From Mycobacterium sp. IS-1264 (lineage in GTDB: Bacteria; Actinomycetota; Actinomycetes; Mycobacteriales; Mycobacteriaceae), in NCBI RefSeq assembly GCF_001954195.1, contig NZ_MBES01000002.1, positions 1-64,000 of the forward strand: DNA of 64,000 nt, given 5' to 3'. The notes under the pieces were generated by a model, which worked only from the letters and a program-made list of their open reading frames with translations, made no database searches and had not been told where the DNA came from. A program made the position numbers and the translations under genes. This document shows, one piece after another, positions 27,885 to 35,456 of this stretch. How positions within the stretch are numbered: the stretch's first letter is position 1; every line of letters starts with the position of its first letter.

Positions 27885-28583
27885 ATGTCTCCCATGCACG
27901 ACCACCCGCTCCACCGTCCTGTAACCACGCGATGCGAATGCTGCCGTCTTGAGCAGGAGTTCGTGTTCAAAGCAAAGAGTGACCATGTCGTCTGTCGGGG
28001 TTGTGCGCGTCACGTGGGCAGCAATCAGCGCCAAAAGGAGCTGCGGCAAAAAGACCATGCCAGTCTGTACTGGTCTGAGCTTGAAATATGCCGGGAGGAC
28101 CGGGCAGCCGATGCTCAGCGTAGCGAAGCCGCGCAACAGGAGCTCCGGAACGAAATCGTGATGCGAGACCGAACAATCGCAGAGCGGGAAGTGGTGATTG
28201 CAGATTTGCGCGACGCGATCAGACGGAGCGAACTTAACCCCGCAGTCGAAGAATGGCTGGCGGATGAGAAGGTCCGCGAGGCGTGCTCTAAGCGCGATAG
28301 TGCATACCGTGCACGAGACTACGCGCTGGCGGCATTGTGGCGGGCGGCAAGGATTCATGACTGTGATCCTCACCGCGACGATGACTGCATTTGTGGCCGC
28401 AAAGCCGATCAGTGCAGAGAACTCGGCGCAATTTCTGACGAGCTTGTCGCCATGCGGGAGTGGGAGGAACGCCAGATTCAGCGTCTGCGGGACGGTCTCG
28501 AGCATGGACTGCCTCGCGAGCATCCCGAGGTGCAAAAGCTCGGGTGGCCTTACTCCACTCGGCGTGCACGCGGGCTGTCGTAG
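27885..28583 (+). CDS. Unrecognised Cys-rich coiled-coil protein
   Basis: 232 residues, no family recognised. Near the N-terminus TRCECCRLEQEF and VVCRGCARH form a four-Cys zinc-ribbon-like pair. Residues from about 50 to 125 are Glu/Arg/Ala-rich and probably a coiled coil. A second Cys/His cluster, HDCDPHRDDDCICGRK, is followed by another charged helix. The ATG at 27885 has GAGGAAAG directly upstream, which decides it over the ATG at 27762. It is divergent from the RT gene within the same island and may be its partner or an unrelated passenger. Confidence 0.6.
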   Translation: MSPMHDHPLHRPVTTRCECCRLEQEFVFKAKSDHVVCRGCARHVGSNQRQKELRQKDHASLYWSELEICREDRAADAQRSEAAQQELRNEIVMRDRTIAEREVVIADLRDAIRRSELNPAVEEWLADEKVREACSKRDSAYRARDYALAALWRAARIHDCDPHRDDDCICGRKADQCRELGAISDELVAMREWEERQIQRLRDGLEHGLPREHPEVQKLGWPYSTRRARGLS

Positions 28584-28662
28584 AAGCGCTGCGGGCTCTG
28601 AGCCTCCCGGGGAACACTGATTCGAGATTCCAACGAACGTGCCCTGACCTGCCAAATCTCTG

Positions 28663-28735
28663 TGGAGCTAAGGGGATTCGAACCCCTGACCTACTCGATG
28701 CGAACGAGTCGCGCTACCAACTGCGCCATAGCCCC
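28663..28735 (-). tRNA. tRNA-Ala (anticodon CGC)
   Basis: The minus strand reads GGGGCTATGGCGCAGTTGG... with a cloverleaf. The acceptor stem is GGGGCTA/TAGCTCC, including the G3-U70 pair that identifies tRNA-Ala. The anticodon loop TTCGCAT is flanked by ACTCG/CGAGT. The T-arm contains GGTTCGAATCC. The discriminator is A and no CCA is encoded. Its 3' end faces the reverse-transcriptase island, the usual side for tRNA-directed integration. Confidence 0.95.
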
Positions 28736-28785
28736 TGACCGCTAGCAGGCTACCAGTTCCGGAGCAGCACCAGCATCGCCAGGGA

Positions 28786-29781
28786 CTACTCGCCGACGGC
28801 TCGCGGCAAGTCCCGGGGCCACCCGTAGTTCCGCATGGGCATCGCGTAGTCGAGATGCTCGAAGATCGGATCCTCGTCGTCGATCTCCAGCACCACCGCG
28901 CCCGGGCGCCGCAACCGCGAGGGGACCACGTCGTACTCGCGCTCGTATGCGTTCTCCACGCCGAGCCGCGCGCGGGCCATCCGCTGCATCCGGCGCCGGC
29001 GCACCTTCTCCTCGATGCGGGTTTGCCGGCGCAGATAGCCGAGGTAAAGCACCGTCACCGCGGTGGCGCTGCCGCACACCCACCACGCCGTCGGCGACAC
29101 CTTGAACGCGGCCGTCGCCGAGCCGACCAACACGACGGCCATCACCATCAGCACGCGCTTGCGGAAAGCGTATTTGCGGGCGCTGACCGCTGCGGCGGTC
29201 TTGGAGTCGTATCGACGCTGCCGCCGTAAGCCCGGGGATGCGACGGCCGCCCGCGCTTCCGCGTCGTCTTCGGGATCCTCTTCCGGCTCCAATCCAGAAG
29301 AGTCGTCGACGTATTCGTAGCGGTCGTCCTGCTCGCCGTCGTCGGCCTCTTCATCCTCGGCGTCGGTCTCGTCGACGGGATCGGCCTCGTCGGCAGCGCT
29401 GGCGCCGGCCGGAAGGGCACCCGAATCCTCGATGACGTCGACATCCAGGTAGTCAGGCTCGGCCTCCTCGGTGAGCTCGACCTTCATGACAACCGGGCGT
29501 GCATCCGGGAACTCTTCGGTCTCCGCGTCCTCGTCGTCGTCGGCGAAGTCCTCGTCAGCGACGTCTTCCTCCGGCTTCCAATCGGGGTCGCTGCGATGAC
29601 CCGCAGCCGGACCAGCGCGCTTAAGCAGACGGGATCCGGCGCCGTTGAGCACCCGCGTCGCCAACGCGACGTCGCTGGTGCGGCGCACAGCGTCGCGTTT
29701 GCTGATGAGCATCGGCACCAAAACGAACAGCCACAGCACCACGAGCGAGATCCACAACAACGATTGCGGGATGCTTGGCAT
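28786..29781 (-). CDS. sepX: Divisome membrane protein GlpR/SepX (Rv0996-like)
   Basis: 331 residues. One membrane segment near the N-terminus (SLLWISLVVLWLFVLVPML) is followed by KRDAVRRTSDVALATRVL. A very acidic disordered region of about 110 residues comes next. Then there are two membrane segments near residues 205-245, an Arg-rich helix and a conserved C-terminus with YAMPMRNYGWPRDLPRAVGE. Homologues are membrane receptors for the gephyrin-like protein Glp, encoded two genes upstream here. AAGGAG precedes the ATG at 29781. The preceding 156 bases contain no gene. Confidence 0.85.
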   Translation of the reverse strand: MPSIPQSLLWISLVVLWLFVLVPMLISKRDAVRRTSDVALATRVLNGAGSRLLKRAGPAAGHRSDPDWKPEEDVADEDFADDDEDAETEEFPDARPVVMKVELTEEAEPDYLDVDVIEDSGALPAGASAADEADPVDETDAEDEEADDGEQDDRYEYVDDSSGLEPEEDPEDDAEARAAVASPGLRRQRRYDSKTAAAVSARKYAFRKRVLMVMAVVLVGSATAAFKVSPTAWWVCGSATAVTVLYLGYLRRQTRIEEKVRRRRMQRMARARLGVENAYEREYDVVPSRLRRPGAVVLEIDDEDPIFEHLDYAMPMRNYGWPRDLPRAVGE

Positions 29782-29937
29782 GATGACCTGCTCCTTCTGG
29801 CCTGGATCCCCCGCGAGGCTCATCGGCGGCCTGCGCGGCCGGGTCACAGCGACCAGCACAATTACACACCTGTAATTTGCCCCCTACAAGCACCAAACGT
29901 CACTCGTGTCGCGCTAGCCACAGCTACGGGCGCCCAG

Positions 29938-30612
29938 TTACGTCCAACTCGCGTGCCCCGAGCGGACCAGGGTCGAGGCCACCGACCCGTACACCTCTTC
30001 GATGGTGATCGCCATCAGCAAGTGGTCGCGCCACGCGCGATCCACCTCGAGGTAGCGGCGCAGCAAACCCTCTTCCCGGAAGCCGACCTTGGCCAGCACG
30101 GCCCGGCTCGCGGCGTTCTCCGGACGCACGGTGGCCTCCACGCGATGCAACATGACCGGCCCGAAGCAGTGGTCGAGACCCAGCGCCAACGCCGCGGTGG
30201 CCACCCCGCCGCCGGTCGCCGACCGCGGCACCCAGTAGCCGATCCACGCCGAGCGCAGCGCGCCGTGCGTGACGTTGCCGATGGTCAGCTGTCCGCAGAA
30301 CCGCCCGTCGAGCTCGATCACGTACGGCAGCATGCGCCCCTTCCGGGCCTCCGAGCGCAGGCCGGAACACAGCGCGGGCCACGCCGACACAGCATGCCGG
30401 GTCGCCCAATCGCCGTCCGCGCTGGGCTCCCACGGCTCCAGGTGCGCGCGGTCGGCCAACCGGATGCGGCTCCACTGCACGCCGTCGCGCATCCGCACCG
30501 CCCGCAAGCGGACCACGCCCGCGGCTACCCGCAGCGGCCCAACGTCCAAGGGCCAACCGGGATGCCGGGCATTGGTGCGCAACAGGTTCACGGGCGGGCG
30601 CAGACGTTGCAC
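29938..30612 (-). CDS. rimJ: RimJ-type GNAT N-acetyltransferase (Rv0995-like)
   Basis: Up to 224 residues. The GNAT core has GQLTIGNVTHGALRSAWIGY, the acetyl-CoA loop region PRSATGGGVATAAL, and the family motif HRVEATVRPENAASRAVLAKVGF followed by REEGLLRRYLEVD. This is typical of acetylation of ribosomal protein or peptide N-termini. The frame begins with GTG directly after the glp stop; a second GTG at 30591 (VNLLRTNARHPG) is equally possible. It is probably co-transcribed with glp and galU. Confidence 0.85.
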   Translation of the reverse strand: MQRLRPPVNLLRTNARHPGWPLDVGPLRVAAGVVRLRAVRMRDGVQWSRIRLADRAHLEPWEPSADGDWATRHAVSAWPALCSGLRSEARKGRMLPYVIELDGRFCGQLTIGNVTHGALRSAWIGYWVPRSATGGGVATAALALGLDHCFGPVMLHRVEATVRPENAASRAVLAKVGFREEGLLRRYLEVDRAWRDHLLMAITIEEVYGSVASTLVRSGHASWT

Positions 30613-31899
30613 TCAGCCACGCTGAGCCAGGAAGGCGACGTCGACGATCTCACCCGTACGAATCTGCTCGGCGCCACTGGGAACCACAACCAGGCAGTTG
30701 GCTTCGGCGAGCGTCGCCAACAAATGCGACGTTCCCGGGGCCCCGCCCAGCGCCTGCACGAGGTACTCACCGGTGTCCTGATCCCGCATCAGCTGACCGC
30801 GAAGATAACCCTTGCGCCCGGCCACCGACGTGATCGGCGACAGCGTGCGCGCCTGCACGATCCGGCGCATCGGCTGCCGCTTGCCCAGCGACAGCCGGAT
30901 CAACGGCCGGACCATCACCTCGAAGACCACCAGCGCACTGACCGGATTGGCCGGCAGCAGAAACGTCGGCACGCCCTCTCGCCCCAGCTGCCCGAAGCCC
31001 TGGACGGATCCCGGATGCATGCCGACGCGGACCACCTCCATCTCGCCGAGCTCGGCCAGCACCGAGCGCACCGCCTCCGCGGCCGCGCCGCCGACCCCGC
31101 CGGCGATCACGACGATCTCGGCGCGATTGATCTGACCCTCGACGACCTCCCCCAGCTCTTTGGGGTCGTTGCTGACGATCCCGACGCGGTTGACCTCCGC
31201 GCCGGCATCCCGGCCCGCTGCCGCCAGTGCGTAGGAGTTGACGTCGTAGACCTGCCCGTTGCCCGGTGTCCGTGTGATGTCGACCAGCTCCCCGCCCACG
31301 GCCATCACCGACAACCGCGGGCGCGGGTGCACCAACACCCGGTCCCGGCCGACCGCCGCCAGCAGCCCCACCTGGGCCGCCCCGATGATCGTTCCGCCGC
31401 GCACGGCAACGTCGCCGGGCTGCACGTCGTCCCCGGCGCGGCGCACATAGGCGCCCGACGGCGCGCCGCGCAGAATCCGCACCCGCGAAGTTCCCCCGTC
31501 GGTCCACCGCAGCGGCAGGACCGTGTCGGCCAGCGTGGGCAGCGGGGCGCCAGTGTGCACCCGGACGGCCTGGCGCGGCTGCAGCCGGCTGGGGGTACGG
31601 GCGCCGGCTTCGATGGTTCCCATCACCGGCAGGACCAGCCCGTCGCGGACATCCTCGTCGGCGAGCGGCTCACCGGCATCGTCGACGCCCTCGGTACCCA
31701 GCTCGCCCACGCCCAGCACGTCGACGCTGCGCACCGCGTAGCCGTCGATCGCGGCCTGGTCGAACCCGGGCAGCGGCCGTTCGGTGACCACTTCTTCGGC
31801 GCACATCAATCCCTGCGCCTCGGCGATGGCGACCCGTATCGGACGCGGGGCCACCGCGGCGGCCGTTATCCGGGCCAGCTGCTCCTCCACAGAACGCAC
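30613..31899 (-). CDS. glp: Gephyrin-like divisome protein Glp / MoeA homologue
   Basis: 428 residues with MoeA architecture: AAIDGYAV, an HTGAPLPTLADTVLPL lid region, a MogA-like domain and an LLPANPVSALVVFE C-terminal block. The segment that carries the catalytic Asp in E. coli MoeA (GGVSVGEAD) reads GGVGGAAAE here, and KPGKP reads HPGSV, so molybdenum insertion activity is doubtful. Together with sepX/glpR nearby this fits Glp, which in corynebacteria binds FtsZ. From recall it is annotated moeA1 (Rv0994) in H37Rv. The start is the GTG at 31899; a GTG nine bases downstream is also possible. Confidence 0.85.
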   Translation of the reverse strand: MRSVEEQLARITAAAVAPRPIRVAIAEAQGLMCAEEVVTERPLPGFDQAAIDGYAVRSVDVLGVGELGTEGVDDAGEPLADEDVRDGLVLPVMGTIEAGARTPSRLQPRQAVRVHTGAPLPTLADTVLPLRWTDGGTSRVRILRGAPSGAYVRRAGDDVQPGDVAVRGGTIIGAAQVGLLAAVGRDRVLVHPRPRLSVMAVGGELVDITRTPGNGQVYDVNSYALAAAGRDAGAEVNRVGIVSNDPKELGEVVEGQINRAEIVVIAGGVGGAAAEAVRSVLAELGEMEVVRVGMHPGSVQGFGQLGREGVPTFLLPANPVSALVVFEVMVRPLIRLSLGKRQPMRRIVQARTLSPITSVAGRKGYLRGQLMRDQDTGEYLVQALGGAPGTSHLLATLAEANCLVVVPSGAEQIRTGEIVDVAFLAQRG

Positions 31900-31951
31900 A
31901 AGCGCGCCTCTCTGCCCTCAAGCCTGACGGGACCGTGCGTCGCCGGGCCCG

Positions 31952-32860
31952 CTACTGCTCGGTCAGGCCCAATCGCGCCACCAACCACCGCCGCAATTCC
32001 GGGCCGTAGTCGTCACGATCCAATGCAAAGTCAACCGCAGCCTTGAGGTAGCCGCCGGGATTTCCCAAGTCGTGTCGAGATCCGCGATGCACGACGACAT
32101 GGACGGGGTGGCCCTCTTTGATCAACAGCGCGATCGCGTCGGTCAGCTGCACCTCACCGCCGGCCCCGCGGTCGATGCGGTGCAGCGCATCGAAGACGGC
32201 ACGGTCGAGCACATAGCGGCCGGCCGCGGCATACATCGACGGCGCGTCTTCGGGTTTGGGCTTCTCGACCATCCCGTTGACCTTCAACACGTCTGGGTTG
32301 TCCCCGGGGCCCGGCTCGACATCGAAAACGCCGTAGGCACTGATCTCTTCGGGCGTCACCTCGATGGCGCACAACACCGTACCGCCGTAGTCGGCGCGCA
32401 CCTTCGACATCGTCTCCAGCACGCCGGTCGGCAGCACCAAGTCGTCGGGCAGCAACACCATGACGGCGTCCTCGTCGGCCGTCAGCGTGGGCTCCACGCA
32501 GCTGACGGCGTGTCCCAATCCGAGCGGCTCGGCCTGCACCACGGACTCGACCTTGATCAGCTGCGGCGCCCGACGCACCTTGTCCAGCATGGCTTTCTTG
32601 CCGCGCGCCTCGAGTGTGCCCTCCAGCACCAGGTCTTCGACGAAATGCGCGACGACGCCGTCCTTGCCCTCGGAGGTGATGATCACCAGGCGCTCGGCGC
32701 CGGCGCCGGCAGCCTCGGCCGCGACCAGCTCGATGCCGGGCGTGTCGACGACGGGCAGCAGCTCCTTGGGCACCGTTTTCGTCGCCGGCAGGAAGCGCGT
32801 GCCCAGGCCGGCCGCGGGGACGATCGCCGTGAACGGCACCGGGACTTCTGGGCGTGACAT
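31952..32860 (-). CDS. galU: UTP--glucose-1-phosphate uridylyltransferase
   Basis: 302 residues. The nucleotidyltransferase signature is IVPAAGLGTRFLPATKTVPK, then VIITSEGKDGVVAHF, EPLGLGHAVSCVEP, LLPDDLVLP and KVNGMVEKPKPEDAPS. The C-terminal GSRHDLGNPGGYLKAAVDFAL is typical of GalU. It makes UDP-glucose for cell-envelope and storage glycans. The ATG at 32860 has TATCGT seven bases upstream, so a leaderless transcript is likely. Confidence 0.95.
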   Translation of the reverse strand: MSRPEVPVPFTAIVPAAGLGTRFLPATKTVPKELLPVVDTPGIELVAAEAAGAGAERLVIITSEGKDGVVAHFVEDLVLEGTLEARGKKAMLDKVRRAPQLIKVESVVQAEPLGLGHAVSCVEPTLTADEDAVMVLLPDDLVLPTGVLETMSKVRADYGGTVLCAIEVTPEEISAYGVFDVEPGPGDNPDVLKVNGMVEKPKPEDAPSMYAAAGRYVLDRAVFDALHRIDRGAGGEVQLTDAIALLIKEGHPVHVVVHRGSRHDLGNPGGYLKAAVDFALDRDDYGPELRRWLVARLGLTEQ

Positions 32861-32867
32861 CGTTCAA

Positions 32868-32873
32868 ACGATA
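32868..32873 (-). promoter_or_regulatory. -10 box of galU (leaderless)
   Basis: TATCGT on the minus strand, followed by seven bases and the galU ATG. It supports the assigned start. Confidence 0.5.
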
Positions 32874-32936
32874 GCCCCCACGGAGTCTGCGGCCTTGTTG
32901 TGGCGGCGCGACAGGCCGGGCTGTCATCGTTGAGCC

Positions 32937-33533
32937 ATGGCGACCCCGGGCAAGGCCGCGTTGCGGCAACAGCTGCTGGCGGCCAGGGAGCAGGTTGCCG
33001 ACGACGTTCGGGCCGCCGAGGCCCGGCTGCTCACCGAGCGGCTGGAGCCCGTGGTCAGCAATGGCAGCACCGTCTGCGCGTACGCGCCCGTGGGCACCGA
33101 GCCCGGGTCGATCGACATGCTGGACATGTTGGTGCGCCGGGGAGCGCGGGTGCTGCTGCCGATCGCGCGCACCACCGCCGACGGCACCCCGATGCGGCTG
33201 CGGTGGGGCGAATACCGGCCGGGCGCACTGGTTTCCGGCCGCTGGGGGCTACTCGAGCCGCGCGAGCCCTGGCTGCCGGAGTCGGCGCTGGCCGAGGCCG
33301 CCCTGGTTATCGTCCCGGCGCTGGCGGTCGACCGTCGGGGCGCGCGGCTGGGCCGCGGCCGCGGCTTCTATGACCGCTCGCTGGACGGCCGGAACCGGCA
33401 AGCGCAGCTGATCGCGATGGTGCGCGACACGGAGTTCGTCGACGAGTTGCCCGCCGAGCCGCACGACGTGCCGATGACCCACGTGATCACGCCTAACGGC
33501 GGTCTCGTCGCGCTGCCTCCCAGCAGGGAATGA
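32937..33533 (+). CDS. 5-formyltetrahydrofolate cyclo-ligase
   Basis: 198 residues. The N-terminal KAALRQQLLAAREQV, then GTEPGSIDMLDML and WGEYRPG, and the signature VPALAVDRRGARLGRGRGFYDRSL with the ATP/Mg site, identify the family. It converts 5-formyl-THF to 5,10-methenyl-THF with ATP. It is divergent from galU and upstream of the ruc operon, the order recalled for Rv0992c-Rv0991c. Confidence 0.93.
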   Translation: MATPGKAALRQQLLAAREQVADDVRAAEARLLTERLEPVVSNGSTVCAYAPVGTEPGSIDMLDMLVRRGARVLLPIARTTADGTPMRLRWGEYRPGALVSGRWGLLEPREPWLPESALAEAALVIVPALAVDRRGARLGRGRGFYDRSLDGRNRQAQLIAMVRDTEFVDELPAEPHDVPMTHVITPNGGLVALPPSRE

Positions 33534-33552
33534 GACACTTCACAGGGTGGTT

Positions 33553-33579
33553 CTAGCACTTGAGCATGTAGAGTGCTAA
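33553..33579 (+). promoter_or_regulatory. CIRCE element (HrcA operator) of the ruc operon
   Basis: CTAGCACTT, nine bases, then GAGTGCTAA. The right arm is identical to the CIRCE consensus GAGTGCTAA and the left arm matches seven of nine positions of TTAGCACTC. It lies 27 bases before the ruc start, consistent with heat-shock control by the HrcA repressor. Confidence 0.75.
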
Positions 33580-33606
33580 CCAGGCTTACATTCACGGAGG
33601 TTACAA

Positions 33607-33954
33607 GTGCCGACCTACAGCTATGAATGCACCGAGTGCGGCAACCGCTTCGACATCGTGCAGGCCTTCACCGACGACGCGCTGACGACATGCGAGCAGT
33701 GCTCCGGACGGCTGCGCAAGCTGTTCAACTCCGTCGGCATCGTGTTCAAGGGCAGCGGCTTCTATCGCACCGACAGCCGCGAGGCCGGCCAGAAGGCGAA
33801 GGCTTCGACCAACGGCTCGTCCACCAGCGACTCCGGGTCGAGTTCGGCCTCGGGCGACAAGAACGGGTCGAGTTCGGCGTCGAGCGAGAAGAACGGCTCC
33901 AGCGTGAAGTCCAGCGCGAGCTCCACTGCGTCCACCGCGGCCGCCTCGACCTAA
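33607..33954 (+). CDS. ruc: FmdB/Ruc-type zinc-ribbon chaperone (Rv0991c-like)
   Basis: 115 residues. The first 55 form an FmdB zinc ribbon, with YECTECGNRFD and TTCEQCSGRL supplying the two Cys pairs, followed by KLFNSVGIVFKGSGFYRTDSR. The remaining half is a Ser/Gly/Lys-rich disordered tail. The H37Rv homologue was described as a redox-regulated chaperone that is activated by oxidation and works with Hsp70. The GTG at 33607 follows GGAGG. The CIRCE element upstream links it to the heat-shock response. Confidence 0.88.
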   Translation: MPTYSYECTECGNRFDIVQAFTDDALTTCEQCSGRLRKLFNSVGIVFKGSGFYRTDSREAGQKAKASTNGSSTSDSGSSSASGDKNGSSSASSEKNGSSVKSSASSTASTAAAST

Positions 33955-34020
33955 CGGGTTATCCACAGCCGGGTTTCGCCGGCGCCATCGCGCTCGCGGC
34001 GCTGCGCCTAGCGTTGCCGC

Positions 34021-34689
34021 GTGGGCGAATCATCGCTGAATCCGACGCTATGGCGTCGCTTGTCGGCGTCGCTACGACCGGACTGGACCCGGACGGTGCT
34101 CGCGCGCCGCGTCGCCGCGGGCGGGCTCGTGGTACTGGCCGGCGTCGCGGCGCTACGTTCGAATCCAGACGGTGATCGCGTCGACGTCGTCGTGGCCTCC
34201 CGCGACCTCACCCCCGGCGCGGCACTAACCGCCGATGATCTCCGGCTCGAAAAGCGTTTGGCCACAACGGTTCCCGACGGATCCCAAGCCAACCTCGGAA
34301 CCGTTGTTGGCGCGACGCTGGCCAGCCCGACACGACGGGGCGAGGTACTCACGGACGTTCGGGTGTTGGGCAGCCGGCTAGCGGAGTCGACGGCCGGTCC
34401 CGGCGCCCGCATCGTGCCGCTGCACCTGGCGGACGGTGCCCTGATCGACCTGCTGCGGGTCGGCGATGTCGTCGACGTGCTGACCGCCCCGGCGACCGAC
34501 ACATCGGCGGGGACTCCGGCCGTCACCAAAGTGGTAGCAACCGACGCCGTGGTCGTGCTCGTTTCTGCGAAGCAGAAGGTCCAGGCGGCGGACAGCGACC
34601 GCGTCGTGTTGGTTGCGCTGCCGGCTCGCGTAGCGAACGCGGTGGCAGGCTCGGCGCTGGGTCAAGCGGTAACCCTCACCCTGCACTGA
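34021..34689 (+). CDS. SAF-domain, CpaB-like membrane-anchored protein
   Basis: 222 residues. A membrane segment (about 27-42, VAAGGLVVLAGVAAL) is followed by a SAF domain with VVVASRDLTPGAALTADDLRL and ATLASPTRRGEVLTDVRVL, then a C-terminal RcpC/CpaB-like region (VGDVVDVLTAP). CpaB proteins take part in Flp pilus assembly, but no pilus genes are nearby. It follows ruc by 66 bases and may share its CIRCE-controlled promoter, as recalled for Rv0990c. The start is the GTG at 34021. Confidence 0.75.
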   Translation: MGESSLNPTLWRRLSASLRPDWTRTVLARRVAAGGLVVLAGVAALRSNPDGDRVDVVVASRDLTPGAALTADDLRLEKRLATTVPDGSQANLGTVVGATLASPTRRGEVLTDVRVLGSRLAESTAGPGARIVPLHLADGALIDLLRVGDVVDVLTAPATDTSAGTPAVTKVVATDAVVVLVSAKQKVQAADSDRVVLVALPARVANAVAGSALGQAVTLTLH

Positions 34690-34701
34690 GTGGCGTCTGG
34701 A

Positions 34702-35127
34702 TCAGGCGGCTGAGTCCTGGGGGCTGGCACAGTACTTGCACTTGTGCGCGGCCTCGGGGATGTCGGACATGCACTCCTGGCATGCCTTGGTCGAGGGTTC
34801 CTCCCCGAACACCGTGACCCCACGGCGGGCCTGGATGTGCCTGTAGGGCACCACGATCATGAAATACACGGCCGTCATGAAGACGACGAAGTAGATGATC
34901 GCCGAGATGAACGATCCGATATCGAGGAAGGTCGCCTTGTTGCCTTCCTCGCCGAGCTGCCAACCCAATCCGAACTTCGTACCTGGCTGCACGGCCGCGA
35001 CCAGCGGATTGATCACGCTGTCGGTGAAGGCCTTGACCAAATTCGAGAAGGCCAGGGCCACAACCAGACCGATGGCCACGGTGATCACGTCACCGCGCAT
35101 CACAAAACTCTTGAACCCCTTGAACAC
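34702..35127 (-). CDS. MscL-family channel with C-terminal zinc ribbon
   Basis: 141 residues. The N-terminus FKGFKSFVMRGDVITVAIG and the first membrane helix ending ALAFSNLVKAFTDSVINPL match the MscL family. The second helix follows at FISAIIYFVVFMTAVYFMIV, then VPYRHIQARRG. Instead of the usual cytoplasmic helical bundle, the C-terminus has CQECMSDIPEAAHKCKYC, a two-CxxC zinc ribbon. MscL channels release solutes under membrane tension. Here gating may also sense metal or redox. GGGAGGTG precedes the GTG at 35127. The sequence is far from the canonical mycobacterial MscL, so a second MscL may exist elsewhere. Confidence 0.82.
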   Translation of the reverse strand: MFKGFKSFVMRGDVITVAIGLVVALAFSNLVKAFTDSVINPLVAAVQPGTKFGLGWQLGEEGNKATFLDIGSFISAIIYFVVFMTAVYFMIVVPYRHIQARRGVTVFGEEPSTKACQECMSDIPEAAHKCKYCASPQDSAA

Positions 35128-35287
35128 GTGCACACCTCCCGTACTGCCCATTGCGGGGCAACATGACGCCGCCCGAAAAGACGGTACGTTCATTTGTGCG
35201 CTATCACACAGTGCCCCGACGATTGGTCATCAAAGGTTGACCGCGCCGTGACGCCGGCAAACGTAAACCCTCGGTCGAATCTTCTGC

Positions 35288-35392
35288 TCAACCGTGGTGT
35301 GGGGGCACGTTCTCACGCAACCACTGCTCATGCTCGTCGATGTCCGAGTCAGGCCGGTCCGTTGACCTCTCAGCCGATTCGGCGCCGAACAT
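35288..35392 (-). CDS. Small acidic hypothetical protein
   Basis: 34 residues from the ATG at 35392, ending RPDSDIDEHEQWLRENVPPHHG. The C-terminal half looks like a constrained protein sequence rather than a random G+C-rich frame. The frame is open up to 35500, so a longer form overlapping the moaB2 stop is possible. No family recognised. Included as a tentative gene because the 330 bases between moaB2 and the MscL-like gene hold nothing else that I can see. Confidence 0.35.
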   Translation of the reverse strand: MFGAESAERSTDRPDSDIDEHEQWLRENVPPHHG

Positions 35393-35456
35393 CGAGCCGT
35401 CCCCGTGCCGGTCGTGACCGGAGGGCCTGCTCGCCGCGGAACCTCGAGGCAACCGG

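Noticed and set aside
25955..28735. Complete prophage or integrative element
   Set aside because: No integrase, structural gene or att repeat is visible; only the RT gene and one unknown gene lie beside the tRNA.
29596..32046. 816-codon open frame on the plus strand
   Set aside because: It runs antisense to sepX, rimJ and glp, which have clear families. The translated protein is His/Gln/Arg/Pro-rich without motifs.
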